Source: Chara braunii
Taxonomy: Eukaryota; Streptophyta; Charophyceae; Charales; Characeae
Assembly: GCA_003427395.1 (NCBI GenBank)
Contig: BFEA01000161.1
Span: forward strand, 1,982,585 to 2,021,941
DNA: 39,357 nt
Direction of reading: 5' to 3'
The position numbers and the translations under genes are program-made. Positions 28,945 through 38,061 of this stretch are shown piece after piece (within the stretch, counting starts at the first letter, position 1; every line of letters starts with the position of its first letter). The notes beneath the pieces were generated by a model. The model had not been told where the DNA came from. It saw only the letters and a program-made list of their open reading frames with translations, and did no database searches.

Positions 28945-29735
28945 CTGTAACTTTTGTTGCGGAGGCTGGGCGAATGCATAAGTTGCGGGTTGTTCAGTTC
29001 TTCGCACATGTGATTATGTTTAGGCTGGGCTAGACTACTCATAAGTTGGGTAGCCTGGCTCTACGCCATATGTAACTGTATGGGCTGACCAGGCACAACA
29101 TAAGTTGTTGTGTCTGGTCATATGCCTTTCGTCGTTTGTTCAGGCAAAGGTTGGGCTCCTCATAAGTTGAGGTGGTCCAGTTCTTTGTGTATGTCGTAAG
29201 TTTAGGTTGACCAGTCTCACCATAAGTTGGTGGGACCCGGTCATACGCCTTACGTCAATTGTTTAGGCAGAAGTTGACCACACCATAAGTTGGTGTGACT
29301 CAGTCTTATGCTTTATTGTTTCAGGCGAGACTATTCGCACCATAAGTTGGTGTGGTCAAGTCATGAGCCGCCATCACTAAGAGGATCAGAGTATACAAAA
29401 TGATACATTATTTATTATGTATATTCATGGCAGGCTGGACGTCATAAGTTGGGAGATCTAACCATATAAGCCGGTAGCAGACAAAGCAGAGAGAAAGAAG
29501 ATTAACAATACAAAATGGTGTGGTAACTGTGGGCATGCTGACTCACCCATAAGTTGGGTAGTTGGACCTATGTCCTTGATAACACGGAAGCAAAGAAATA
29601 TATAAAGTCTGGCTATTTTCCTTTTCTAAACATATCTGACGTTTGGGTGGGGATCCTCATGAGTTGAGGTGACCTGGCCACTCGTCTGAAGACAGAATCT
29701 GATTGTGAAACTGATCTATTGATGTAGTTGTGTTG
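28945..29735 (+). repeat. Hairpin block 1 (first copy of a ~775-bp duplication)
   Basis: Units 1-7 (loops 28978-29342) are regularly spaced; three looser units follow at 29444, 29549 and 29659. Unit n resembles unit n of block 2 more than its own neighbours, for example GTTGCGGGTTGTTC in unit 1 of both blocks. Confidence 0.8.
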
Positions 29736-30185
29736 CGGGAGCCGGGCGAACGCATAAGTTGCGGGTTGTTCGGTCATACGCGCTTGTTGTTGTTTGGGCG
29801 GGGACTAGACTACTCATAAGTTGGGTAGCCTGGTCTTATGCTATATGTCACTGTATGGGCTGGTCAGGTACAACATAAGTTGTTGTGTTTGGTCATATGC
29901 CTTTTGTTGTTGTTTAGGCAGAGGCTAGCCCCTCGTAAGTTGAGGAGGTTCAGTTCTATGTGTATGCCGAACGTTCAGGCTGACCAGCCTCACCATAAGT
30001 TGGTGCGGCCGGTCATTCGCCTTATGTCAATCTTTTTGCAGAAACTGGTCACACCATAAGTTGGTGTGGTTTGGTCTTATGCGTACGTATATTTGTGTTA
30101 CCAGACTGGGGCACCATAAGTTGGTGTGGCATAGTCATATAAATTGGCAGGTTAGTCACATCCGTAAGTTGGGTTGGCTGGTCCT
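29736..30185 (+). repeat. Hairpin block 2 (second copy)
   Basis: Eight units with loops 29754-30164. Offsets from block 1 for units 1, 2, 5, 6 and 7 are 776, 775, 773, 771 and 774 bp, so the block arose by one segmental duplication. Stem changes between matching units mostly keep pairing. Confidence 0.8.
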
Positions 30186-31440
30186 ATGTCTTATGTAAGG
30201 AAGGGTAAAACGGGAATAATTAGGGTTTTTGAACGAACTATGTGACCTGGAAAAGGACCTGAGGGTTGGTGAAAGATGTTGTTGCACTCACCTGTCCATG
30301 TTTTTGAAGGTCGTCTCTGTGGTATTCTCTTTGATAGAGTAGTTGTAGAGGCTCGCCAAGTACTGGAGCCATAGGTAGGTAAGATGGATGATGAGAGGGA
30401 AGTTTGGGATGAGATAGGACCGACTCTGCTGAGGGTTAGGATCAGCATTGGCTCATGGTATCACTCAGAGGGCATGCAGACTAATGTTGAGCCTACGTTA
30501 TCAAGCAGGTGTCAGAAGTTAGTCCCAGGTATAGTTTTGCCGTGCATTTTTGTTTTCAGCTTTGTATAAATCTTGGTAACCCACTTTTCCTACGGGAAGC
30601 GCTACCGAAATTTCTACAAATCCCAAAGAGTTAGTCATTTTGGACTCGTAGAAATTTTGGACAGACATTTTTCCTACGGCAAGTGTTGCGAAATTTTGTA
30701 GAATTTGGAGAGTTGAATTATTTTCAGCTAGGAGGAATCTGGCAATCCATCCTATTTAGGGGATATGCTGCCGAAATTTCTTACATTTTAGATAAACATC
30801 AGAGGTTAGGAAGGTAGGATTATTTCTTGATCACTCAAGCATGGCTTGGGTACTGGCTTGTGCTACGTTGCAGGTCACCTTTATTCATATTGATTCAAGG
30901 TTTTACTATCTTCAAGCAGATCCTACAAGAATCACTTTTCAATTATCCTTGGATAACAGGTCGGTTTCCGGCTCAACTCTAATCCACTCTTGCTACTCAA
31001 CCTAAAGGCTTTAGCCCTGTGTTTTGTGTTGTTTTGTTCTATTTTTAACCGGACTTTAATTGAATGGTCATTTAATAAAGACGTTGAGTATTTTATTTTG
31101 AGAGTTGCACAAAGAGTGAGGCTTGTATGGTTAAAGCAAGGGGTGTGAGCGCAAAGAATGGTTGAAGTTGACCCCGTGTAGTATGTGCTCTGTTGATGTG
31201 GATCTTTGATGTGATTACATGTGTTCTGTGAATTGAAGTCCGGACTTGGTTTTGCGTATGATTATATATGTTTATATATATATTTGAGGGAAGCCGCATC
31301 GTGATTGTGAGAGTGATCGTCTCCTACCTCTATATCATGTTTCTTGTGTTTGCTCGACCCATTGAGGCCGTACATAGTGATTAAGTAAGTTTTGCATTGA
31401 GAGAAAAGGAGGATCCTCTTTTACCTTTTACTTTTTAGAG
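30186..31440. other. No gene seen; diverged repeats at 30588-30780
   Basis: Three loose copies of a phrase like TTTTCCTACGGGAAG..ACCGAAATTTCTAC occur near 30583, 30668 and 30748. A TGGTATCA (30457-30464) that matches the first 8 nt of an initiator-tRNA primer binding site is noted but unsupported. An AATAAAG (about 31075) could be a polyadenylation signal. Confidence 0.35.
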
Positions 31441-32789
31441 TCATTATGGGTGGACGTTGCAGTCTGTGGCAACCGTCAAAGTCAAACCCCTTGATCTCTG
31501 GTCGCCACGACAGCTGGAAGCTGTCTACTCAACCTCTCTGCACAGGGTGCAGAAGAGGGTGTGGTCTTCAACCACACTTGGCGGTTGTCCAGCGTCGAGA
31601 GATTAACCCTCAAGGCGCGTTGTCAGCCGAGAACGCGACCCTCGAGATTATCAAGGGCCGCGAGGCTACGAGTACTACATAGTACCCCATCCGCACGACT
31701 GCTTGTGTATGCCTGGATGGCTGGGTGATGTGATGAGGTCATGCGCTCGATCGGTACTTATAAAGAAATTCAGCGCACGATACCTATCTGATTCTTGCTG
31801 CATTGAGTTATGGGCCGGATACTGAAGGGACTAGGAGCACTATGGTGTCGTCAGCCCCCCAGAACGTCGATTCGCGTGCGGGTTCGATTTTGGGCGTTCG
31901 ACCGCGCGTACCCCCTATGCTACAGCGAACGAGAAACGCCCTCGGCTGGGCCACCTCTGCAATTCCATACGAAAAGCCTTCGCATGTGGTTCAGTAGCTC
32001 GACGGGGATACGCCCACCTAAGGGATGGTGACAGCTCCCGCATGTGGAGGTAAGCGGTGCCTCGCGTGACCCTGTCGGCTGGCGCACTCGGTCGGAGCGG
32101 CAAACGCTCTCCGCGACACGTCCTGCATAATCCTGCGTGACGCGGCCGGGAGGATCCCCGTGCAGGACCGATGCGCTCGACAGCACTTTCACATGGCTCA
32201 CGCAGGAATGAATGAATGGTTGGGCGCTGCCTCTTGATTTATACTTCTGAAGCTCGTTGGTCTGCCCCTTTCCCTCGGCCCATGGTGCACACAGTCCCTC
32301 ATGGTACTTGCTGGACTGGACTGGGACTGACTAGACTGCACCGCTGACTGCTCGGGGACTCACTGCTAACCTACTGAGGTCGTACTGCAATCGTATTGCA
32401 GTTAGTCCACCACTTGGCTCACCACTTGCCCACTTGCCCCCTTGTCGACCTTCTAGAAGACTACATCTAAGACTTCTAGACTTCACTAAGACTTTTGTTC
32501 GACAGACCTACAGATCGAACCCCTACAACCTACGGACCTATGACAGCCTACCAGTTGCTTACAAATACACAGGTCACGGGTTCAACTCTCAGGGTCTACA
32601 CAGATATTGTACACGGTAGGGTAAGGACTAGGGATCGAGCCCGGGGATCTGCATCTGCTACTGCAAAGGTGAAAACCGTTTCACTCCCGCCGTCCTAAAT
32701 TTGAGGTCCTCCGAGAATATCTTAGTCCAAGGCAGAACCTTTACCGTTCTTATCACTCTCATAGACTCTAACTATATCGGGAGCTGTTT
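31441..32789. other. Flank beyond the chromovirus 3' end; possible LTR material
   Basis: On the minus strand a TATAAAT (32238-32244) and a purine-rich GGACGGCGGGAGTG (about 32676-32689) could be an LTR promoter and polypurine tract of the element at 32.8-38.9 kb. No matching sequence was found at 38857-39357, so LTR ends were not located. A B-box-like CGGGTTCAACTCTC lies at 32577-32590 on the plus strand. Confidence 0.3.
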
Positions 32790-32980
32790 CTAGAAGTTCT
32801 GTTCTGGTAAACCAGCGGTCGTCTTCCGGTTTCTGATAAGCAACCGGACTTTATACTGTTTCGGTGGACAACCTCTACCTCCTGTCCTAAGCACATCTTC
32901 ATCTACAATGCCTTCAACGTCATATCTTCCATCCATATCCGGAGGGATCATGGATCTTCTTGAAGGGAACTGTTGACTTG
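32790..32980 (-). CDS. Chromovirus chromodomain (separated from integrase by an insertion)
   Basis: GRYDVEGIVDEDVLRTGGRG followed by PPKQYKVR fits a chromodomain: the Tyr-x-Val-Glu start, the Gly-Arg-rich turn and the Tyr-Lys-Val strand. A degenerate WEPE.N-like end (GLPEQNF) follows in 32790-32820. Such domains steer integration to chromatin with particular histone marks. The usual Trp of the aromatic cage is not in frame, so this copy is probably decayed. It lies past the AT-rich insertion, so only the ancestral element joined it to the integrase. Confidence 0.7.
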
Positions 32981-33501
32981 CAACAGAAAAATTTCCCAAA
33001 ATTAAATAATCATTCTATAATAAAATTACATTCTAAATTTTAAATTTTCATTCCATCTTAAAAAATGTCATTCCAATTTAATTTGTTTCCGTCTTACTTA
33101 AAAACTTTCCTTCCAAGAATGGGGAATTCCTTCTTATTTGAACTGCATGCTAGAGATGGAATGAAAGTCTGCATGAGTTCATGAAATATTTTAATTGAAC
33201 TGTCATTCTAAGTAAGGATTTTCATTCATAAATAGGTTAATCCAATCCAAATTATAAGATATTTCTTGTAAAAGAATGAAAGTTTAATTAAAATTTTTCA
33301 TAAACTCGTCTAGACTTTCATTCCATCTTGAACAAATAAATGTAGTTGGAAGGGAAAACTCATATTTAAACTGGAACTTGTTAAATAAAACTGAAAATTT
33401 TAGAATTGGACTAACATTGGAATTATAATTTATCAATATGAAGGATTTTTTTTTATGGAATGTTTTTTCAACTTCCATTTCTCATGGGAATTTTTCTGTT
33501 G
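32981..33501. mobile_element. AT-rich inverted-repeat element (MITE-like) inserted in the chromovirus
   Basis: Left end CAACAGAAAAATTTCCCA (32981-32998) and right end TGGGAATTTTTCTGTTG (33485-33501) are inverted repeats with a single 1-bp indel. The 521-bp interior is strongly AT-rich with many CATTCCA and CATTCTA words, unlike the chromovirus around it, and it separates the integrase from the chromodomain. It encodes no transposase. No convincing target duplication was found, so its superfamily is open. Confidence 0.75.
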
Positions 33502-33864
33502 TGTGACACACGGCAACAACTTTGAAGCATGGAACACAGGGTAGGTGTGAAGGTGTGCTAGAATCTCTATAGTGTAGGACGGTCCATCCTCTCCGCCCTT
33601 GACTTCTAGAACCGGCCACGGTCCTCTATATACAGGCAATAACTTATGCGAGATGTTCTCCTCAGGTGCAAACTCTTTAGACTTTACCCAGACCAGGTCA
33701 CCTACCTGAAACTGCGATGGGCGACAGTGCTTATTAGCCTGTTCTATTATTCGGTGTTGGGCCTTCTTGAGGTTTTCAACAACAGTTGCTAGCTCTTTCT
33801 CGTGTTGTATCGCGAACTCCCTGGTACCGGGTGGTAGCCTGTGAATCTGATCCCGGGTAGTCAT
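33502..33864 (-). CDS. Chromovirus integrase C-terminal region (GPY/F-like module)
   Basis: The frame contains QFQVGDLVWVKSKEF, KLLPVYRGPWPVLEV and YPVFHASKLLPC, the DNA-binding C-terminal module that precedes the chromodomain. It overlaps the stop of the integrase core by 4 bp (ATGA at 33861-33864), which marks a frameshift. After 33502 the frame runs into the AT-rich insertion and ends at 33433. Confidence 0.85.
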
Positions 33865-34548
33865 TCAAATGTTTTGCGGGGTCTAAAGGACTTGTGTAAC
33901 TCGTTGGGAGTGCGACAGGTAGACAAATGCACGCTATTATTGTATGCGCTGGCTACCTTGGGAAACATCTCGTCCCAATTAACTTGATCGGGTCTAATAT
34001 ACATGCGCAGAACTTGTTGCAGGATCTTGTTCATCTGTTCTGTCTGACCGTTAGTCTCTGGATGACGGTCAGATGACATCAGCAACTTTGATCCATAGAC
34101 TCTCATTAGTTCCTGCCAGTTCTGACTCGTGAATCTGGTGTCTCTATCACTAACTATAGACAGCGGAACCCCGTGATCACTAATCCAATGATAAAAAAAC
34201 TTCTGAATGACTAACTTCGTACGTGCCTCTGCAGGCAAAGGAACAAAAACTGCATATTTACTGAATCTATCAACTATGATCATGACTTGGCTCTTGCCGT
34301 GTCTACTCCCGACACCGGCATCCATGAAGTCAATGGAGACTGAATCTCCAGGTTGGTCTGGGATAGGCAAGGGTCTGAGAAGACCTAGAGGAGCACTCGT
34401 AGTGGTCTTGTTCCTTTGGCAAACTTTGCAACTGCGAACATACTCTATGCAGTCAACTTTCATTCTTGGCCAAGTATATGCACACATCAGATTGGCTAAA
34501 GTCTTCTGCCAACCGAAGTGTCCCTATGCGTCATGGCATTACCCTAGG
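33861..34548 (-). CDS. Chromovirus integrase, zinc-binding and catalytic core
   Basis: The zinc-binding part is recognisable from GHFGW at about 34510-34524 (the His of the HHCC finger) through SCKVCQRNKT. The catalytic core shows SIDFMDAG (first Asp), IVSDRDTRFTS (second Asp) and HPETNGQTEQMN (Glu), the D,D(35)E triad that joins element DNA to the host. Two stops at about 34530-34547 interrupt the His/Cys finger; 34487-33861 is open. Confidence 0.9.
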
Positions 34549-34907
34549 ATTAGGGTATGGATCTCCTCACTGTTGGGAATGCACAGGCGGTCTACTACAT
34601 TAGTCTTCTCAAACAATAGTCCTTCAGTAGTGCGGTAGTCTGGTTCGGTCTCTGAGGCCTCCTTAACTCTTTTGAGGAGGTCACTATAGATAGGGTCCTA
34701 CGCATACGCCTGTCTAACTTTCTCTTGCATGTCCTTCCCTATATCCAGATAGTGTACTACAGCTCCGAAGTAGTCTGATCTCCTACTTAGAGCATCCGCA
34801 ACTACATTGTACTTGCCTTTGACCAATTTGAGCTCAAAGTCATACTGGTTTATCTCAGCGGCCCACCTAGTCAACTTAGGTGTCATTTTGGCCTGGGTCT
34901 TTAACCA
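34549..34907 (-). CDS. Chromovirus RNase H end and linker to integrase
   Basis: The frame contains RWAAEINQYDFELKLVKGKY and NVVADALSRR, the end of the RNase H domain (the Asp-Ala-Leu-Ser-Arg signature), then a linker. It is in the same frame as the RT-RNase H part, parted by one TGA at 34908-34910; another stop (TAG) follows near 34697. Both fit C-to-T changes. Confidence 0.88.
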
Positions 34908-35825
34908 TCAAAGAGTTTTATGGTCAGAATACACTTTGAAATGCCTCCCAAGCAGGTAATGCTTCCAGTGCTCTAAAGCCTGCCTGAGAGCATTGAGTTC
35001 CCGCTCGTACATCGAGGTAGCAACCTTCTCTGAGGGCATCCTCGCTGACATGAACTCTACGGGTTTATAGCCATTGTCGTCGTCTTGCTGTAACACGGCG
35101 CCTATCCCATACTGACTCGCGTCCGTGGTGACGACAAATGGCAAAGACGGATCTGCTACTTTGAGGACAGGGTACTCTATTAACGCGCGCTTTAACTTCT
35201 TAAGCGCAGACGTACAATCTTTATCCCATTGCCAGATTGCCTCTTTCTTAAGCAACCTGCGCAAAGGAGCGGCGATAGTAGAAAAGTTCCTCACAAACTT
35301 TCTATAGTAGTTAGCTAGGCCTAAGAACGACCGCAATTCTGTCAATGTGCGGGGCGTCGGCCAGTCTCTAATTGCCGCTATCTTGCTGTCCGCTGGCTTA
35401 ATGCCATCTCCATCTAACACGTGGCCCAAGTACAGGACTTGTGTCTTGGCCCACTCGCACTTCTTTGCGTTAATCTTGAAGTTAGCTTCCCTGAGCTTCT
35501 CCAAGACCTGCCTCAAATGACCCTGGTGCTCCTGGAGGGTCCTACTGAATACTAGGATGTCATCTAAGTAGACTACGACGAACCTATCCAACCAAGGTCT
35601 AAACAGATCATTCATGCAACGCTGAAATGTGGCTGGCGCGTTGGCCAGTCCAAAGGGCATCACTATAAACTCGTAATGTCCGTACCTAGTCCGGATTGCA
35701 GTCTTGTACTGATCATCAGGATGGACCTCTATCTGATGATAACCGGACTTCAAATCCATCTTTGAGAAATACTTGCAACCCTGCACCTGATCTAAGAGAG
35801 ACAATCCTGGGCAGCGGCTCAACAT
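34908..35825 (-). CDS. Chromovirus reverse transcriptase (palm/thumb) and RNase H
   Basis: 305 open codons. RT motifs: FSKMDLKSGYHQIEV (first Asp), FIVMPFGLANAPATFQ, VVVYLDDILVFS (YLDD catalytic pair), LGHVLDGDGI and LRSFLGLANYYRKF. RNase H motifs: TTDASQYGIGAVL (Asp), YERELNALRQALEHW (Glu) and VYSDHKTL (Asp). All catalytic residues are present. A frameshift near 35.8 kb separates this from the N-terminal RT frame. Confidence 0.95.
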   Translation of the reverse strand: MLSRCPGLSLLDQVQGCKYFSKMDLKSGYHQIEVHPDDQYKTAIRTRYGHYEFIVMPFGLANAPATFQRCMNDLFRPWLDRFVVVYLDDILVFSRTLQEHQGHLRQVLEKLREANFKINAKKCEWAKTQVLYLGHVLDGDGIKPADSKIAAIRDWPTPRTLTELRSFLGLANYYRKFVRNFSTIAAPLRRLLKKEAIWQWDKDCTSALKKLKRALIEYPVLKVADPSLPFVVTTDASQYGIGAVLQQDDDNGYKPVEFMSARMPSEKVATSMYERELNALRQALEHWKHYLLGRHFKVYSDHKTL

Positions 35826-36160
35826 TCTTCACTGTAATGGCATTCAACCCCCTATAGTCTATGCACATACGCAACTCTCCTTCCTTTTTGGGGACAAACA
35901 AAATTGGTGCTCCAAAAGGAGATGAACTGGGCCTGATCCAACCTTTCTCAAGGAGCTCGTCTAACTGCTTGCGCAGCTCCTTTAACTCTCTCGGGGACAT
36001 CCTGTAGATTGCTCCCTTAGGAGTTCGACTGTCAGACTCTATCTCTATCCTGTGCTGGATTGGCCGCGACACTACTCCTGTCAGCGGCTCAGATAAGTCT
36101 TTGAACTCCTCCAGCGGCTTGACAATGGTTGGATCTGTGGAACTAACTTCTTCCTTAGGC
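35716..36160 (-). CDS. Chromovirus reverse transcriptase, N-terminal part
   Basis: The frame contains RMSPRELKELRKQLDELLEK, IRPSSSPFGAPILFVPKK and RMCIDYRGLNAITVKN, the fingers of Ty3/gypsy RT. The frame shifts just after EPLPRI, within about 20 bp of where the next frame starts. Confidence 0.92.
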
Positions 36161-36943
36161 TCAGTGACAGGTCTGACATATACTACAAAGACCTGATCCT
36201 CTAACTGCTACGAATCGCGCGAACACGGGAGCACTGAGACAACAATGTGTTAGAGTATTGTCTACACCTGACACATTAAACAGGCGACCAGTTTTAACCT
36301 CGCCTGACGAACTAGGGAGCCTACACTCATGTTCTCTCAAATGGAGTGTGGCCACTGCTGCCTCTCCCCAATCCATTCCTAAGACTATGTCTAAAGGAAG
36401 GTTATCCTGAATGAGGAGAGTCAGGGAATGGAGAACTTTCTCCACCTTCCCATCTTTCTCTAGGCGGAGGTACGCCTGGACTCCCTCTACGTAGTCCTCA
36501 ATTCGCATCGAGCGGTTGTCTGCGAGGACACTGACTATGGGGTCTGCCAACTTTTGGACTTTCAATCATAGTCGCAGCTTCTTCAGCGTTGTACGGCTAA
36601 TATAACTACGGGTAGCCCCTGAATCTATAAGGGCCCCTACATTACGACTGAAAACTTCTACATCAACTAGGATTAGTTGTCCCTTACTCTCCTTCTTCAT
36701 TTTGGCCCAGGCCGGCATTCTCTCCTTCAACTCTCCTGCCACGCCTGTGAGGGAAGTGCGTAGAGAGACGCTAACACAAGCAGTCTCTGGACAGCTAGCT
36801 AGGCACTGGCCTGCAACCTCTTCCATAGGCTCATGTGGTTTGGGAGTTTCCTGTACGCGCGCTCTCGCTTCCCCACATGGTCTTGAAGTAGAGGCAGTTG
36901 CGACCCCTACTAGCGGCTGCCTTTTGACTGTTAGGCAGCCCAT
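36161..36943 (-). CDS. Chromovirus protease region
   Basis: VGALIDSGATRSYIS holds the aspartic protease active site (DSGA), and IVLGMDWGEAAVATLHL, about 90 residues later, is the usual ILGMDWL-like second motif. One TGA at 36566-36568 splits the two halves in the same frame. The frame is shifted against the zinc-knuckle frame at 36.93-36.94 kb and lost again near 36.2 kb. Confidence 0.9.
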
Positions 36944-37449
36944 CGGGCCTGTCTATACTTAGGACAAAATTTAATTACATGGGCCGGGTCACCACAAAAC
37001 ACGCACTGACCCAAGTCCACGCGTTCCTGCCATACGCGTTGGCCCAAGCCCAGATCTTTCCATGGCCTGCCCTGCGGCAAGCCTGGGTGCCATCCTCCTT
37101 GAGGTGGCCTTCCACCTCGTCGCTGCAGGGACCGACAAGAACCTTGACGATTTGGCGGGGGACCTTGACCCCTACCTCCCACTTGGCGGTTCCCTTGTCC
37201 GCCAACCCCCTGTGCGCCCGGTCTTCGGCCTCCCGTGGCCTGGCCCCTTTGGCCCTGGCCTCCTCCTCTACCTTGCGGCCTCCCTCCAGCCGCGACAGGC
37301 GCATAGGACCTCCCCTGCCCTACGCTGCTGTCCTCCTCCTCTAACCCCCACTCGATCTCACTGTAGGGGACTTCATCTGTACCACCTTCTTCTAAAGTAA
37401 GGATCATGTGATCCTTGACCCTTACTTGGCCAGAGATGGTACGACCTTT
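36931..37449 (-). CDS. Chromovirus nucleocapsid part with CCHC knuckle
   Basis: A Gly/Arg/Gln-rich basic stretch (about 37.05-37.31 kb) is followed by CVFCGDPAHVIKFC, a CX2CX4HX4C zinc knuckle that binds element RNA. In frame with the capsid part upstream, from which one TGA (37450-37452) separates it. Confidence 0.9.
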   Translation of the reverse strand, partial: KGRTISGQVRVKDHMILTLEEGGTDEVPYSEIEWGLEEEDSSVGQGRSYAPVAAGGRPQGRGGGQGQRGQATGGRRPGAQGVGGQGNRQVGGRGQGPPPNRQGSCRSLQRRGGRPPQGGWHPGLPQGRPWKDLGLGQRVWQERVDLGQCVFCGDPAHVIKFCPKYRQARWAA

Positions 37450-38060
37450 TCACTTCTTCCCCTTATCCAAGTCCTTATGCCAGAAAGTGGAAACTGGCAT
37501 GGACTTTGACTCAAACAGGACCACTTCTCTGCTCAACACATCATATGTGATGTCGGTCTGTTGAGACTTATCAAAGAAATGCCCATGCAGGGGCTCTGGC
37601 ATGGCACGATAAAACAATTGGACCAGTTGGGTCTCAGTGACCCCGTGGTCTGGGACGGCTACCAAGTCGTCCATGACAGCTTTGAGTGCTCTTGCACTCC
37701 TCCACTGTCGCGAGTGGATGGTCTGTAACTTATCAGAGGTCCTCACGCCTCTCGTTGGGTCAGCAAACCTTTCTCGCAGTAGTTTGAAGAATTGAGGAAG
37801 GGGGTTGATCTTGGAATATGCAACCAGGTTGTTTTCACAATCGGTTGCGCGTGCAAGGGATCTAGCAAAACTGGCCGCTTCATCTTTGAGGGCCTGGAAG
37901 GCGACGAGGACTTGCTTCTCAGTCAGGATGTGCTGTAAATACACATAACTATTGACGCTCGACTCCCAGTTATAAAAATTCTCCTCCTCCTTCTCACCAT
38001 ATGCGTCTGGGAACTTAAGCTTGACGGGCGTTTTACGGGGCCTGGCCTCACTTTCAACAG
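37450..38060 (-). CDS. Chromovirus gag capsid region
   Basis: The frame is open upstream of 37944 (it begins near 38050 with TPVKLKFPDAYG) and continues through FYNWESSVNSY, LVAFQALKDEAASFARSL and LQTIHSRQWRSARALKAVMD, the retrotransposon gag fold. It ends in a basic LDKGKK. The entry from the gag N-terminus is by frameshift near 38.05 kb. Confidence 0.85.
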
Positions 38061-38061
38061 C

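Larger units (their letters stand above)
28945..30185 (+). repeat. Array of 18 hairpin units with an invariant ATAAGTT loop
   Basis: Loops lie at 28978, 29041, 29100, 29162, 29222, 29285, 29342, 29444, 29549, 29659, 29754, 29816, 29875, 29935, 29995, 30056, 30116 and 30164. Fifteen read ATAAGTT, two GTAAGTT and one ATGAGTT. Each is flanked by arms that differ from unit to unit yet pair with each other. The unit at 29100 has a 14-bp stem (TGACCAGGCACAAC / GTTGTGTCTGGTCA), and the unit at 29041 has 13 of 14 pairs counting G-U. Many units add GGC before and GCC after the hairpin, and spacing inside blocks is about 60-65 bp. The units at 29444 and 30164 pair poorly. No known RNA, CRISPR or transposon class matches. 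No coding function is seen. Confidence 0.88.

Noticed and set aside
29838-30059. Protein with repeated HKL-type motifs over the hairpin array
   Set aside because: The motif is the translation of CATAAGTTG; frame changes between units, so coding is not conserved.
28945-30185. CRISPR array or ordinary satellite
   Set aside because: Only the 7-nt loop and its closing pairs are conserved; the arms differ between units and are self-complementary, unlike CRISPR repeats of 24-40 nt with unrelated spacers. The genome is eukaryotic in all other respects.
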